Assembly: GCA_013397865.1 (NCBI GenBank)
Contig: VZTI01002344.1
Location: 672,838-736,837 of the forward strand
Direction: 5' to 3'
From: Struthidea cinerea
Lineage: Eukaryota; Chordata; Aves; Passeriformes; Corcoracidae
DNA length: 64,000 bases
The notes under the pieces were generated by a model. It saw only the letters and a list, made by a program, of their open reading frames with translations. It was not told where the DNA came from and did not search any database. Below, piece by piece: positions 1 through 12,200 of the stretch (within the stretch, counting starts at the first letter, position 1; every line of letters begins with the position of its first letter). Position numbers and translations under genes: made by a program.

Positions 1-247
1 ATATACATTACTGATTGCCTAATTGAAGACAAGCATGATTGTTACACTAGCACAAAGTCCAAACTCTCAGGTGATTTCTAGGAATTGTAGAGTATTTTAA
101 TAGTAGAAATATTTTCTTAGTAGAAATCTGTATCTTTGTGTTTGTTTGTACAACAGCTTTGCTTTTAGCTAGTTTTATCTGGGAAAGTAATGAATTCCAC
201 ATGGATGTATAACCCGATCTACACAGGTTTCTGCTGTGCATACTCAC
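1..247 (-). other. MYBPC3: MYBPC3 intron 7 (partial)
   Basis: Begins with the donor GTGAGT at 247-242 on the minus strand. AT-rich, with no further exon recognised before the window edge. Confidence 0.85.
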
Positions 248-296
248 GTGCGGCGGAAGGCAGCTCGAATATCCAAGTCTCCACCTACAGGTGCTT
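248..296 (-). CDS. MYBPC3: MYBPC3 exon 7, entry to the M-motif
   Basis: 49 nt, identical in length to human exon 7. Acceptor GTCACATCAG|AA, donor CGCAC|GTGAGT. Encodes [15 protein letters not shown] plus two nucleotides of Thr264; human has the related GDLDLLSAFRRT. The next exon, expected to carry the LAGGG phosphorylation motif, is not found in bases 1-247. Confidence 0.94.
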
Positions 297-3200
297 CTGA
301 TGTGACAAAAAGTAATGAAGAAAAATGGCAGAACGAGTCAACATAACGCTAAAATGCAGTGCTATTTCTAAAGTTTTTCTTTGCAGACATTTTTAAAAAT
401 AAATTATTATATTGTAGATTGTGATTAATTGAATATTGAAAGATTAAAGCTTCATCTTTAAACATGTAGCCTTCACTAATTAGCTTTCAACATCCAGTTG
501 TTTGTGTATAACTTGTTTCTGTCTCATGTTTCATAATAACCTGAAGCCTCATCGTACCTCTTGCTTGTCAATTCTCCTGCTGCAAAATTTTAATTTCAAT
601 AGTGTCTTCACAGAGTATTTAAACCTAATGAGTATACAACCGGACATCAGCTCACGACTATTATTAAAAATAAATTATAATCTGTCCTTTGAAAGCACAG
701 GTAAATTCCTGGAACTATGTAGAGAGGTACAGAAGCTTAATCAAGGATGTTGTATAGAGAGAATTTTGTTATACTATTTGTATAAATTGGTGTGCTGCTG
801 CTTCGGGGAGAAAAACTGTTCTCAGTTGCTGCTCCTAAGTCTTATGAGTCCTAGCTAGTGAAACTTCAAACATCAACACTGCTGATCAAGTAACTTAATA
901 AGCTTTTGTCTTTACATTAGGTTCACTGGTAGCTGGACACAAGTTAATGTTGCAGCCCCTTCTACAGAATGGTTGAAACAGGAAATGGTCCAAACACTCA
1001 GCTCTGTCAGGTGGTCCATGCTTATACTGTTTTACTTAAACTCTTCTATGCTAGGGGCAAATCGATGTTAAAATGTACTTCCTTTCCAATTTTTATAAAC
1101 TTTTCAGTATAGCACTTGTGAGGGTGGCACCATGCATTAGGTAAAATGAGCAATCTGATCTGAGAAGGTGCTTCTGTAGGACTTGAATTTATGGGGAAGG
1201 AAGGAAAAAGGAGTTGGCAATGGCATCACATGTCTAAATCTTTTTTTCAAAATATCCATTTTAGTCCTAAACTTTTGCCAAAATAGGAATGAACTTTTCT
1301 TCTATTCTAGTGGAATGAAACACCATGAAATAATGAATCTGAAACCAGAATAAAGCCAGAGAAAAGGTGGGCAGTTTCACATCTTTCTGTGTGTTTTCTT
1401 TAAGGGCATCACAGTTCTGACTAGAGTAATGACCCGGTGGTACTTCTGATGATCTGTATCCCATTCTCCATGGGCCTCTCTAGGTGTACCTTTAGATCTT
1501 CAGGTCTATACTTCAGGTCTGTGTTTGTCTAGTAACCATTATGTACCAGAAAGAATTGTTGGTAGGCAGGAAAGAAAATCTAGGGGGCCAGAAGATAAAA
1601 AAAAAACAGATGGCAGGAATTCAACTTACCATTGACTGTCAGGTTGAAATTAGAGCTATCAAACTTGTCCTTGGTAGACACCTCACATCTGTACCCTCCT
1701 GCAAAAGTCATGTTTGCCTCTATGATTTCCATTTCAAAGGTGTACACCTAGAACAGACAGCAATGATACAATAATTAAGTTAGAAAATGAAATGGTGAAA
1801 CACAGAGAGAGGGAATACATAGAGAGAAATAGACAGGGGATGAACTATGTCATTGTGTCCTTTTAGAACTAAGAACCTCCTGAGTGTCCAACTCATTAGT
1901 GTAACAAAAAATTACCTATAATCCCCAATTCAGTAGGAACAGCTGAAGAGAACTGTCAGTAGAGATGTTCCTGAGAATACAGTGTTATATTAGCAAACTG
2001 TGCTGTTACATACACTAATGTACATGTACTAATTGCATGTGCATTGAAAACAGGAATAAAGCTTTCATCAAGCAGTTTTAGCCTCTCCCCAGAAGGTATG
2101 CAGTACGTGCCAAAATTCAGCGAAAGGAGTGGCTAATGTGAGCAAGTCTGTCCAGTTCCATCCAGGAGGGGGTAGTAGTGGTTCATATACCACAGAGGAT
2201 GCAAAGTCATGGTACAGACTCTTGCATTCCTGCTCGTGTATCTTTGGACAAATTTGTGGTAAAAAGTCGGTCTTGCTCAGCTACTTAAAGCAGTCTAGAC
2301 AACCCAAGAGAGCAATGAACTCCAACACTGATAGCAGAATGATTGATCTATTAAGACCAAGATAGACCACGCTTAAATAGCTGTCTGATTTATTGTTTTC
2401 TCTTAAATATACCAAGTATCTGTTTCTTGAGAGGAAGATGAAGGGAATCCTGCAGTAGAAAGTGCAAAACTACTCCTCCAGTCCTCCAGATATTTTCTCA
2501 TTGCACCATAGATAAAGTGTGCAAGAGTCCATATGCAGAGCTTGTCTCTTCTCTGTGTGGTCGAAATACAGACTTCTATGCATAAGTGTAGCCTTGTGTG
2601 TTGCTTTGGGTACCTTAACATCAAAACATTCCTATTTTAGTTTATATTTTCCTCAGGTTAAAGATTAGTACCTAGATGACTGAGAACCCTATTCTGCCAA
2701 TTCTACCTTGGCATTTCGATCATAATTGTCATGTAGCTGGAGATGTTTCCCCACTTTGCTTCCCAGGTCCATCCACTTTCCTTTGAACCATTTCACTGAT
2801 GGCTTCTTCAGCAGGCTCTCACCTGCCACTTTGGCAGTGAATGTAATGTTTCCACCTTGTAAGAGAAGTAAGTTAAAATAAGATTATGAATAATCTGTAA
2901 GTTACCTGTTATATCACTGGTGTCACCCTGTGCTTGGAGAGCTGATAGCCAAGCAACAGGTACAGTTTACAGACTTCACTTGGCTGATGTTTTGCACTCA
3001 CCAACGGTAACTTCTCCATCCTGGGGTCGTGCCACAAAGAGTCCAATGGGGTCCAGATGTTCTTCTGGTTGTGTCTCAGCAGACGAAGCTGAAATAAACA
3101 TCATAATTACTATTTAGAACTTTTTGCATCAAACTATACAGTGAATTAGTTAATTAATTTAAAAATACCTCAATATATTTTTTCTGCTTCTGAGATTCCT

Positions 3201-6200
3201 TATTCTTTATGGTCTGCTTTCATCTACTGTCTCTATCTCACTGACTCTAAGGAGTCCCTGTGTATGTTCTTCCCTTCTGGTAATAAACCAGACTTGATGA
3301 CAATGTTAATTTTCTATTACCTTCTCTGTTTTGGCTGCTTTCTGCTGGTGGTGCAGGTGACTCTGAGGCAGCTGGGGCTGGAACAGCTCCTGCAGGAGTG
3401 ACCGTCTCACTCTTTTCTGGAAATGAATGTAAGCCAAGATTAGAGAAAGTCATATTTCCTCTTTCTTTCTGAAGAAATTTTGCAAAAGAACAGCCTTTAA
3501 TATATGTCAGGAAAAGCAGAGAAATAAGCTGTTGTTTCCTAGAGCTTAGAGGATGATCTGGAAGCAGAAGAGGCCTACTGAAGTTGGATGATGAGGCTTT
3601 TTCTTTTGCTGAGCTCAGAAAGAACTGATGCCTGATTTTTAAATTCTATAATCGATGTGTGGAAACTTTTCAGCTGATGAATAATGCTAATATTTGTGGC
3701 AAACATCAGTGGTCTAAATGGAAAAGGTAATGAAGAATGGTGTAATTTTTATCTTTGTAAACAGTTTGCTTATTCATGAGATTTTGTTTTGTTGGAATGT
3801 AATGTTACAAAGGCTATTGCTGTGTGCAGCTTCGAAAAAGCTCTAGACACTGCTAGGAAACAATATGGATAAAGTATTTTAAAAATCCATCTGTAATCTC
3901 TTCCCCTGGCTTATGAAAGTTTGTATCCTCTCAATTAAACCATGACCTCAGAGACAAATTCAGGCAATGCATTTGGCACAATGGAGAAGACAGAATTGTC
4001 TGAAAATGGAGTAGGAGTGAGCAACTGGAGCAGATGGAGGGAGGTAGAATTTCTTGAAATAGATCAGTTGCTACAAGATGTTTTTTCCCCGTAGGTAGTG
4101 GAGCCACTTCCAAATAATAATGGGCAATCCAGTTGCTCTATAGCATTACATGCTCTGCTCCACTATGCTCCATAGCTTTATTTGCAAGTTATCTGCCTGT
4201 AGCAGGCTCTACATGGAACTAACCTGAAAGACAATGAGGAAGATGTAATGAGTACAATACGGACCAGTTTGCTTTCAGGATGAGATAAGCAGGAGGACCA
4301 TATTTCTGTATGCTCTGACAGCTGTCAAATTGTCCTAATCCATACTAGGATTTCCCCTTACTCATAATCTGTCATGCTCTGTCTTTGCATATGGAACAGC
4401 CGTTTTAAATCCTGTTAAACATTCACCAGTATCTTTTCAGCTGACAGGAAGGTCTCACAAGCTCTCATAATTTTGCTAGAACAAACAGTGGTAGCACAGA
4501 AAAGGAAGTGATATAAACAACCTGAGTTTGAGGCTTTTCACCAAATTGAAAAGCAAAAAGTAAAATACCAGAAGTGGTAAATGGATACAATTTTGGAGGG
4601 GAAAAAGGGATCTGAAAGGTCAAATTGTTTCAAAAAATGAGTGGTTTCATCTATCCTAAGCATCTTCAGATATTTTTTCGTGAGAAAATTCCAGGGAATT
4701 TTACTCTTTGTATTTATTCCCAGGAAATGCCTGGGAAAGTTTTTGAACTTCCCAAGTAACTGATAATTTAATGCATACAAAGGTAGTAATAATGGGTGAT
4801 ACACAAATAATACAAAGGTTACTCTTCATCTTCAAGCCCCTCTTGAAATATGCATTTTTGGTAGCAGGAGATTTTGAGACAATTTTGGGGAATGTATGAG
4901 CTTCTGGAAACATTACAGCATAACTTGTAAATATTTTGTCCATTGTTACAATTTTGTATTTCAATTAAATAATTACAAGAAAATACCAGTCCTAAGATCA
5001 GCCTTCTTAGTTTAGGTCGGGGTGAGGATTAGATTAGCTTTGCTTTGCTTTTCAGTAGTTGAGTGTAAAAGCTTGACAGAATTCTAAACATGTACATTGG
5101 CATTTCCCCTATGATCTCCTCTCTGTGGACTTCTGACACCTGGAAAGAGGTTTAGCCACAGGAAATGTATTCCTCAGCTTAATATGAATTAGTAGCTTTA
5201 AATAATTGGGCAAAACAGATGTATTACTGGTAGAGAAATTTTACAGTGTTAAAATAGCTAATTTCCATGGGCCTTATTCATGGAGGTTGCATGTGGGACT
5301 GGAAATACTGATGAAATCAGAATTGCTTAGGAAATGCTGTACCTGCTTCCTTGACCTTGAGTTCAAATTTGACCTTGGAGCTTCCAGCTATTACAGCATA
5401 TGTCGCATCATCTTCTTTTCCTACATTATTGATTGTCAGTGAATGCTTGTTTCCTTCTGTCTTGATGACATATTTTTCACTTTCAGTAATTTCTGTGCCA
5501 GCTCGCTGCCATTTCACCTTGATGCCAGATTTTTCTGTCTCTGCTTCAAACACAGCTGTGTTTCCAGCTGTCACCTCTGTTGTCTTCGGCTTCTTGGTAA
5601 ATGCAGAAACTAAAAAAAGAGAGAGGGCTCACTAAAATCTGTTTTGCAATTGTGGAATATCTGGTGTAGTCAGCTGTTGTGGCTGCAGCAGCTGTCTGCT
5701 TTCTCTCCCATCTGCCCATGCAAGATATAAATTGCAACACTTTCCACAGAGAAGTTGTGGAATTGTCTTTGAGTTTATCAAGTTCTGTGTCTCATTGAGA
5801 TGTCATAACTCCACCACATTGTCATGAAATACAATGGAATGGATAGCAAAATCACCCCACTTTCTGTCTTCCTCTTTCTTTTCCCCCCATATTGAGCTCT
5901 GATTTTTCATAAGTGAATGTTTTGGTCTATGACAAGATGGCATGATATATATTCTTACATATCTAGCTGTCTACATTAATTTGCCACGCACTTTTATTTA
6001 GAATCAATAATTTTGTCCTAACAGGTGCTTAATATGGTTGTTATAGAGAATCAGGATCTGTTCCTCAACAACACTGCAGTTTGTGCAGTAACCTGTGCCC
6101 TAATACATGCCAATGAATTAATAGCTCATCTTTAGTCCTTCTGTTTTGACAGATCAAGGATTTAGTGGAAAGGAATTCACATTCCTATGATGACCCTTGT

Positions 6201-9200
6201 AATTTCATTCCAGCTAAAATGGTATCAATTGTTTTTTGTATTCAGAAGTTCACTTCAGCATTAGAAGTTGAAGTACTTGCCTACATGACACTCTACAACA
6301 ATTAGTTTTCTAATTACTCACAAGGTGGATTAAAACATTTCCTCGATGTGTCAAGAAACACTTAGGAAGTTTATAACAAGAATTGATGAAATTATCATGA
6401 TTTTGATCCATGAGTATCCTAATCTCTCTCAAGATTAGATTTTAGCAAAGTAACTTTTTTTACTAATTTCTTTAACCTGATTTATTTTTTTATTTATATT
6501 TCTTAATCTTTATTTTGAATCAAGTTTTTCATTTCATGCTTATGTTTTTGTCTTAATAAAACCTGTTATCGTTTGCTTATGGCCATGAACTATGTTCATG
6601 TGTAAAAATACCAGCAATTAACATTCTGATTCATACACTGCATGTTTTTGTGTGCATCATTCTGCCACCTTTCATCTGCATCTATCTGCTGTATAACTAC
6701 ATTTTTATAAAATGCTAGTAATTTCATCACATCTAATTTTATCAGTCACCTCTGTGGCAAATTGTCTGGCTCTCCTACTCTGGCAGGCACAAGAACTCTT
6801 CCAAACAACATGACAATGGTTATAATTAGCTTTGAACTTTTAATTCTGCTTTATAAAAATGAACGGAACATGGCATGAAAATGTTTTAGAAGAGAACGGT
6901 TATATTCATGTTCAAACAGGTACTTTAGTTCATGTAAATGGTATATTATTAATAATACCATCTATTCATTTTACAAAATCTCTAGTCATGTAGCATGTCT
7001 TCAGACTGCATAAATTAGTTGACCTGAATGGAGTTACCTCTGCAAAGATTTCATCTGATGGCCTTTGGTCTTTAGTCATAATACAGTTCATCCTTCTTGC
7101 GTTGTTTTGCAAGGGATTCAAAACTCCTTAAGCATCAGTTAAAATATGAATTGCAAATACTTTTAGAATTTACTAAATACTGAATTTTGCTTTTCTTCAT
7201 TATATAAAAACCTAAATTACATTTTTTCAGTTTCTTCCCCTCCCACCCCCCCTTTTATATTTCTGATGAAAACACAATTTTAGTTTTCAGTGAGCCTACA
7301 AAAGCCTTGACTGACGTCCTGTTTTATTCTTCTGCATGCTTTCCTTCCCTGTTGAAAGTGTGGGAAATTTCCTCTGGGAGTGGAATGCTCCTGCATGCTT
7401 ATAATTGAGGTTTTTTCTAATCTGGTGCAATAGCTCTTTAACAACGTAGTGCTTTGTAGGATATAGCACTGTATACCATAGTGTTCTACAGTGTGCTGCC
7501 TGTTATCAGCTGCGCACCTTTTGATACCATACTGCACTTCATTAAATAACACAGCAGGTATACACTGATGCAGTGTATCGTGAATAATTGCAGGAGAGTT
7601 ACTGTGTGCAGCAGGTTGGACATGCAGGGTTCAAGAGACATGTAAAGGTGGCCAGGCTACTGCACAGTGGGCAGACAGGTCAGTTCTGGGACCCACTCCA
7701 CTACTGACTAGCTGGCTCCTTCCCCTATGATTCTACAGACAAAGCAGCGAAGAGGCATGTTTTTAGTGTCTGACTGCTATTATCACCACTCTTCTATTTA
7801 AGCACAAAAGAATCTATAAATATATAAATTACTTAACAGCAAAGTGATTTGTAAAGGTTCCAGCCTACAATGGCAGGGTTTCATGACACGCATACTTGGA
7901 AGTAACACTGTGATCTGCTGCACACCCTGTAAAGTGATTAGGTTTCTTACATTTGCTTTGTAGATGACTCAACAAGAACAAACATGTTGGCGAGAACACA
8001 GTGAGAAATCTCCGCCACTACATAACATTCCTGGCTTTAGGAAATCTAAACACAGAAGTTTATAAGTAAGACTCCTTGTATTCCCTCCCCTTTCCTGCCA
8101 AAAGACTCACTTTAGTTTCAACTTAAAATGATTGTGAATATTTCTGGTAAAGTACAAAATTGGAAGAGCCCAAAATCTCACATGAGAGCAAAGGCCTGCA
8201 AGAACAGTTATTGTGTATCCACTTCTTCACAGGTAAAGGAGACTTGGGTTTTAATTGAGTCTTTTTCCTATACTTGAGATTCAGTCAGTGGCGGGCAGTG
8301 TCTAAAGTGGCTTCTCTCTATCCAGCTGTATTCCCTTTCACCTTTCACTGCTCTATTTGCAAAGGAAAACTAAAGATGCAGGGCTGGAGATTTTACAGGA
8401 AATTACTTTGCTGCAGAAGAGAGTTTGCTGAATAAGCATGTGAAGAGAATACCATAATTTTTCCTTTTGGGGAAAAAATGGGCTGCTTAACAGAATAAAG
8501 AGTTCAGTTATTCCTCACCCCTTCATTGTGGCCGCTACTTTAAGTCATGTAAATCCAAGTTAACCAGAAGTTTTTGGGGTTTTTTTTTGCAGTTATACCA
8601 ATGTAACTCAGCTTTTTCCTCATTAGGAATACTCCTAAACACCACCATTCAAAACTTCTGGTTTTTCCTGAGAACCACACTTTTGCCTGCTTTTATCAGA
8701 AACACATTCCCTGTATGGCAATCTCTCTCACTTCAACGTTTGGCTTCTACCCAGATATACCTCTCCTGAGTTCTATATATCCATCCCATACTCTAAACAC
8801 TCTTGAATATGACCATCACCATGAGGCTGTGGAAAACCCAATGGCTGTGACACCTCTTGTGTGATGTTGTGAAATGTCTCACAGCCCTTGTGCCTGTCAG
8901 GCACTGACAGATCTCAGACACTGTCCTGTGTTTATCCAGACTCCAGGTGACCACGCAGTTAGGAGCCACAGGGCTGGGGCAACTGATGACCAAGTAGCCC
9001 ATGTCCTCTGCCACCCACCGTGTTAACTCTCTGATTCCTGATACGTTCTAACCCAGCCTGCACAAGGGGAGAGAAAAATGACATTAGTACTAGCATACTA
9101 TGGCAGTTCTGGAGAGAGAGCAGAGATCCACGTGAGTTACCAGTGCTTGATGAAGAGAGAAAGTATTGAAGGTGCTCTGTGTGTTTGTTTTGTGGGGATG

Positions 9201-12200
9201 GAATCGGTGTTGCTGTGGGGATTTAATGGAGAGAGAGAAGAGGGACATGAAGCTAATAAAAGAAAATGAGCCTAGGGCCACTTTTTACTAACCCATTTTT
9301 CAACACTTCACTTCTCATATCCCAGGCCTTTCTGATCACTTCTAGCTTCCACGGTGCAAACACACTCACATAATTTCTGAGTAACGTAAACCAGCAAATT
9401 TCACCCCAGGCAGAAGAGGAAACAGATGTATGTGGTCTGCAGTTATCTTGCAGAAACTTTTTGGTGGTTAATGCTGCAGCTACCAGAACTTGCATCCACT
9501 AAAACTCTTGAAACACCTGAAGATGTACACATCAGCCATAACACTATGTATGTTACATGAGTTACAGCTTAAATGGTCAGTAATAAAAACTTCTGTTTGG
9601 AGGTCTGGGATGAGATTGCATTTTGACAATCTTTCAATCAGGAGGATGAAGAAAAATAAAATACATTTGCTTTGGGCCAAATTAAACTAGAATGAAATAA
9701 TTTCAGTTCCAAAACTGATTTTCTATACTAGTCACCTAGATAAAATAACAAAACTAGTATTCTGCCTGCATTCTACTGCCATTTATTAAATCTTCATGCC
9801 AGTGCCTTCATGCTTTCTCCTTTACTTTCTGACCTGATTTGAAGCAATGTCCTTTTAACAACCGTCATCAAACAAGTTTACTATTATGCTTCAAATATTT
9901 TTCATACTCTCCTATGCAAAACCCAAGAAATGGCTAAGCTCCATTGTTGCTGTCTATTGTACTAATGATTGTTTGCTTTACTCTCTTGTTGAACTATCTG
10001 TCTATTCACTGGGCTTTTATTTTGTGAGTGTTTTGAGGCAGAGACTTTTTCTGTTGTCTTTGTACAGCATTAAACTGTTAGTAGGTAACTACTAAGTACT
10101 GTTGTATCTCTAATAAGAATAAAAATTAGTATTAGAAGCTAGAAGAGCAATTCTTATTTCATTATTGTCAGAAAAAGTGGAGGTAAGGTGTATATTAAAA
10201 AAATGTTCAAATTACCAAAATAATTTCATTTGCTAGCAACATTCCCTAAATAATCTGGCTTGTTAAGAATCACAAACACTAGCTGAACATCTATTCCTAA
10301 AATACTGGAATTTCGAAGTATGTGTGAAGTATGTGAAATGAAAGTAAGGAAGAAATGTGGATTCTACAAGAGTGATTTTAACTAGATAGAGTGGTAGAGG
10401 AGAATGTGTGTTAGATGACATTTTCAAATTATATTTCTGCCTTTCTGAAATAAAACCTGTTGAAGGTATAAATTCTTGAGGAGAATCTAATGTATCTGTT
10501 TGAACGCAGATGCTGGAAACTACAGCAGAAATTTGTAATGAGTGAAATTACAGAAAATAGTTGTACGTTTTTCCCACAAAGCTGAGTTATCTTACTGCAC
10601 ATTCTGTGTATTTGGTGTTAAAATATGTATTTATGTCAATACATATTTAATTAATATTACAAAAGTAGTATTAGCTTTTGGAATTCTTTGATTTGTTAAG
10701 ACTTAACGTTGAAAATTGATCTTTGCTTACACTTGGCATCTAGTTTTGCTTCTATACCATTTGCTCTTCCATTGAGTTAAAAGCCAAACTGAGGATAAGC
10801 AGACTTCAGTAATGGAGCTTGTAAATTCCTTTCTGAGGAACTATATAAAGATGCTGCACATTCCCCGGTCAGGACCTAAGTGGCTTCTTGCAATTACAAG
10901 CTTAATCACTCCATGATCCAAAAGCTATTGAACGACTCAATCTTATCATACCTTGCCTACTTCAGCAGCTGAGATTGCAAATTCCTGCAACATGAGCAAC
11001 AGGCGAGGAATAGTTTCACTAATCAGTCACCTCTCTCTCTATGCATCCATCATACTTTCTGTAAAATGAGGATAGCAATGTTCAGCTTGGTTTGAATCTT
11101 AACTTACAAAAGAGGAAACTATGTCTGTATGAATTTAGGGTGTTTTCTGCATTCCTGTGGTGCGCAGAAGTTTGTTGCAGTAGTTTGTTGTGCTCGGTGC
11201 TTGCAAATGGGAAAGAATGATCTCATATTTAAACTAAAATTCTGCAGTTTACTCTTCATTATGCAACACTTATTATGATGATGATGATGTTGATGATGAT
11301 GATGATGGAAGCCTCTGTGTACTAACAAGTTATTTGTAAATTCCTGATGAAATTTCCTAATCTGGACTGCAAAATCTAGACTCCTCTATCTCTGAAATAT
11401 ATGAGTAAAAGTTGACTGATTTTCAGAGAAGGTGAGTAATACAGACTTCTCCTTTTCCAGCTATAATAATGCACACATTTCCCATTAAGTCCCATTTATC
11501 TACTAAATTTGGTGTTTAAAAAGTCAACTATTTCCTCTTAATGTCATAAAATATTGTTAGGGAAATGGTTGGGGGTTTTTTAATGTTTCTGAATTTTCAG
11601 AACAAAAAAAAAAAAGATCAGAATTTTCCAAACAGTGAGGTTTTGTACAAAGATTAACTATGAAATGTTTAAATCAAAGGGAGAAGAACATAAAGTTTCT
11701 GCAACAGAATCCTGCAAAAAGTGGTGCTTTTCAAAGTTTGATTGTTTGCTCTGACACTAAACTCTTACAGGTCTTATAAATTCTGTTGCTCTTGTGGATA
11801 GTATAGATTTTCTGGAATGCTAGGACAGTTTTTTTAGCATTCTTGAAGTAGGTAGGGGGAGTGCCTTATCCTGAAGTATTTTAGTTGGGCAGTTTAAAGT
11901 AAAAGAATGTCTGTTGGAAAATCTACTTTACCACACCATTTTAAGTTTCATGGTTTATTCAATGTGGTTTGTTTTTTTTTGTCTTGTTTTGTTTTGTTTT
12001 GTTTTGTTTTGTTTTTGGGGGTTTTTGTGGGATTTTTGTTGGGGTTTTTTGGTGGGTATTTTTTTGTTTGTTTGGTTTTTTGGGTGGGGTTTTTTGTTTG
12101 TTTTAACATGTTAAAAGGCCTGTTAAAACAGCAGATATAGGCAGAAGAGCTCTGATCATTCTCTGACATGAAGAATTTTCTTTACCCTATATTCCAGGCG

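Noticed and set aside
1..247. Search for MYBPC3 exon 8 (LAGGG motif)
   Set aside because: No matching codons or acceptor on the minus strand; the exon must lie beyond the window.
7620..7740. Possible extra CR1 tail (CCTATGATTCTAC)
   Set aside because: Only a few bases resemble the terminal repeat; the flank does not follow the CR1 3' sequence.
11119..11328. Histidine-rich small protein
   Set aside because: The His run is translated from the ATG microsatellite.
11907..12169. Phe/Gly/Trp-rich and Lys/Thr/Asn-rich frames
   Set aside because: Translations of the TTTTG simple repeat on both strands.
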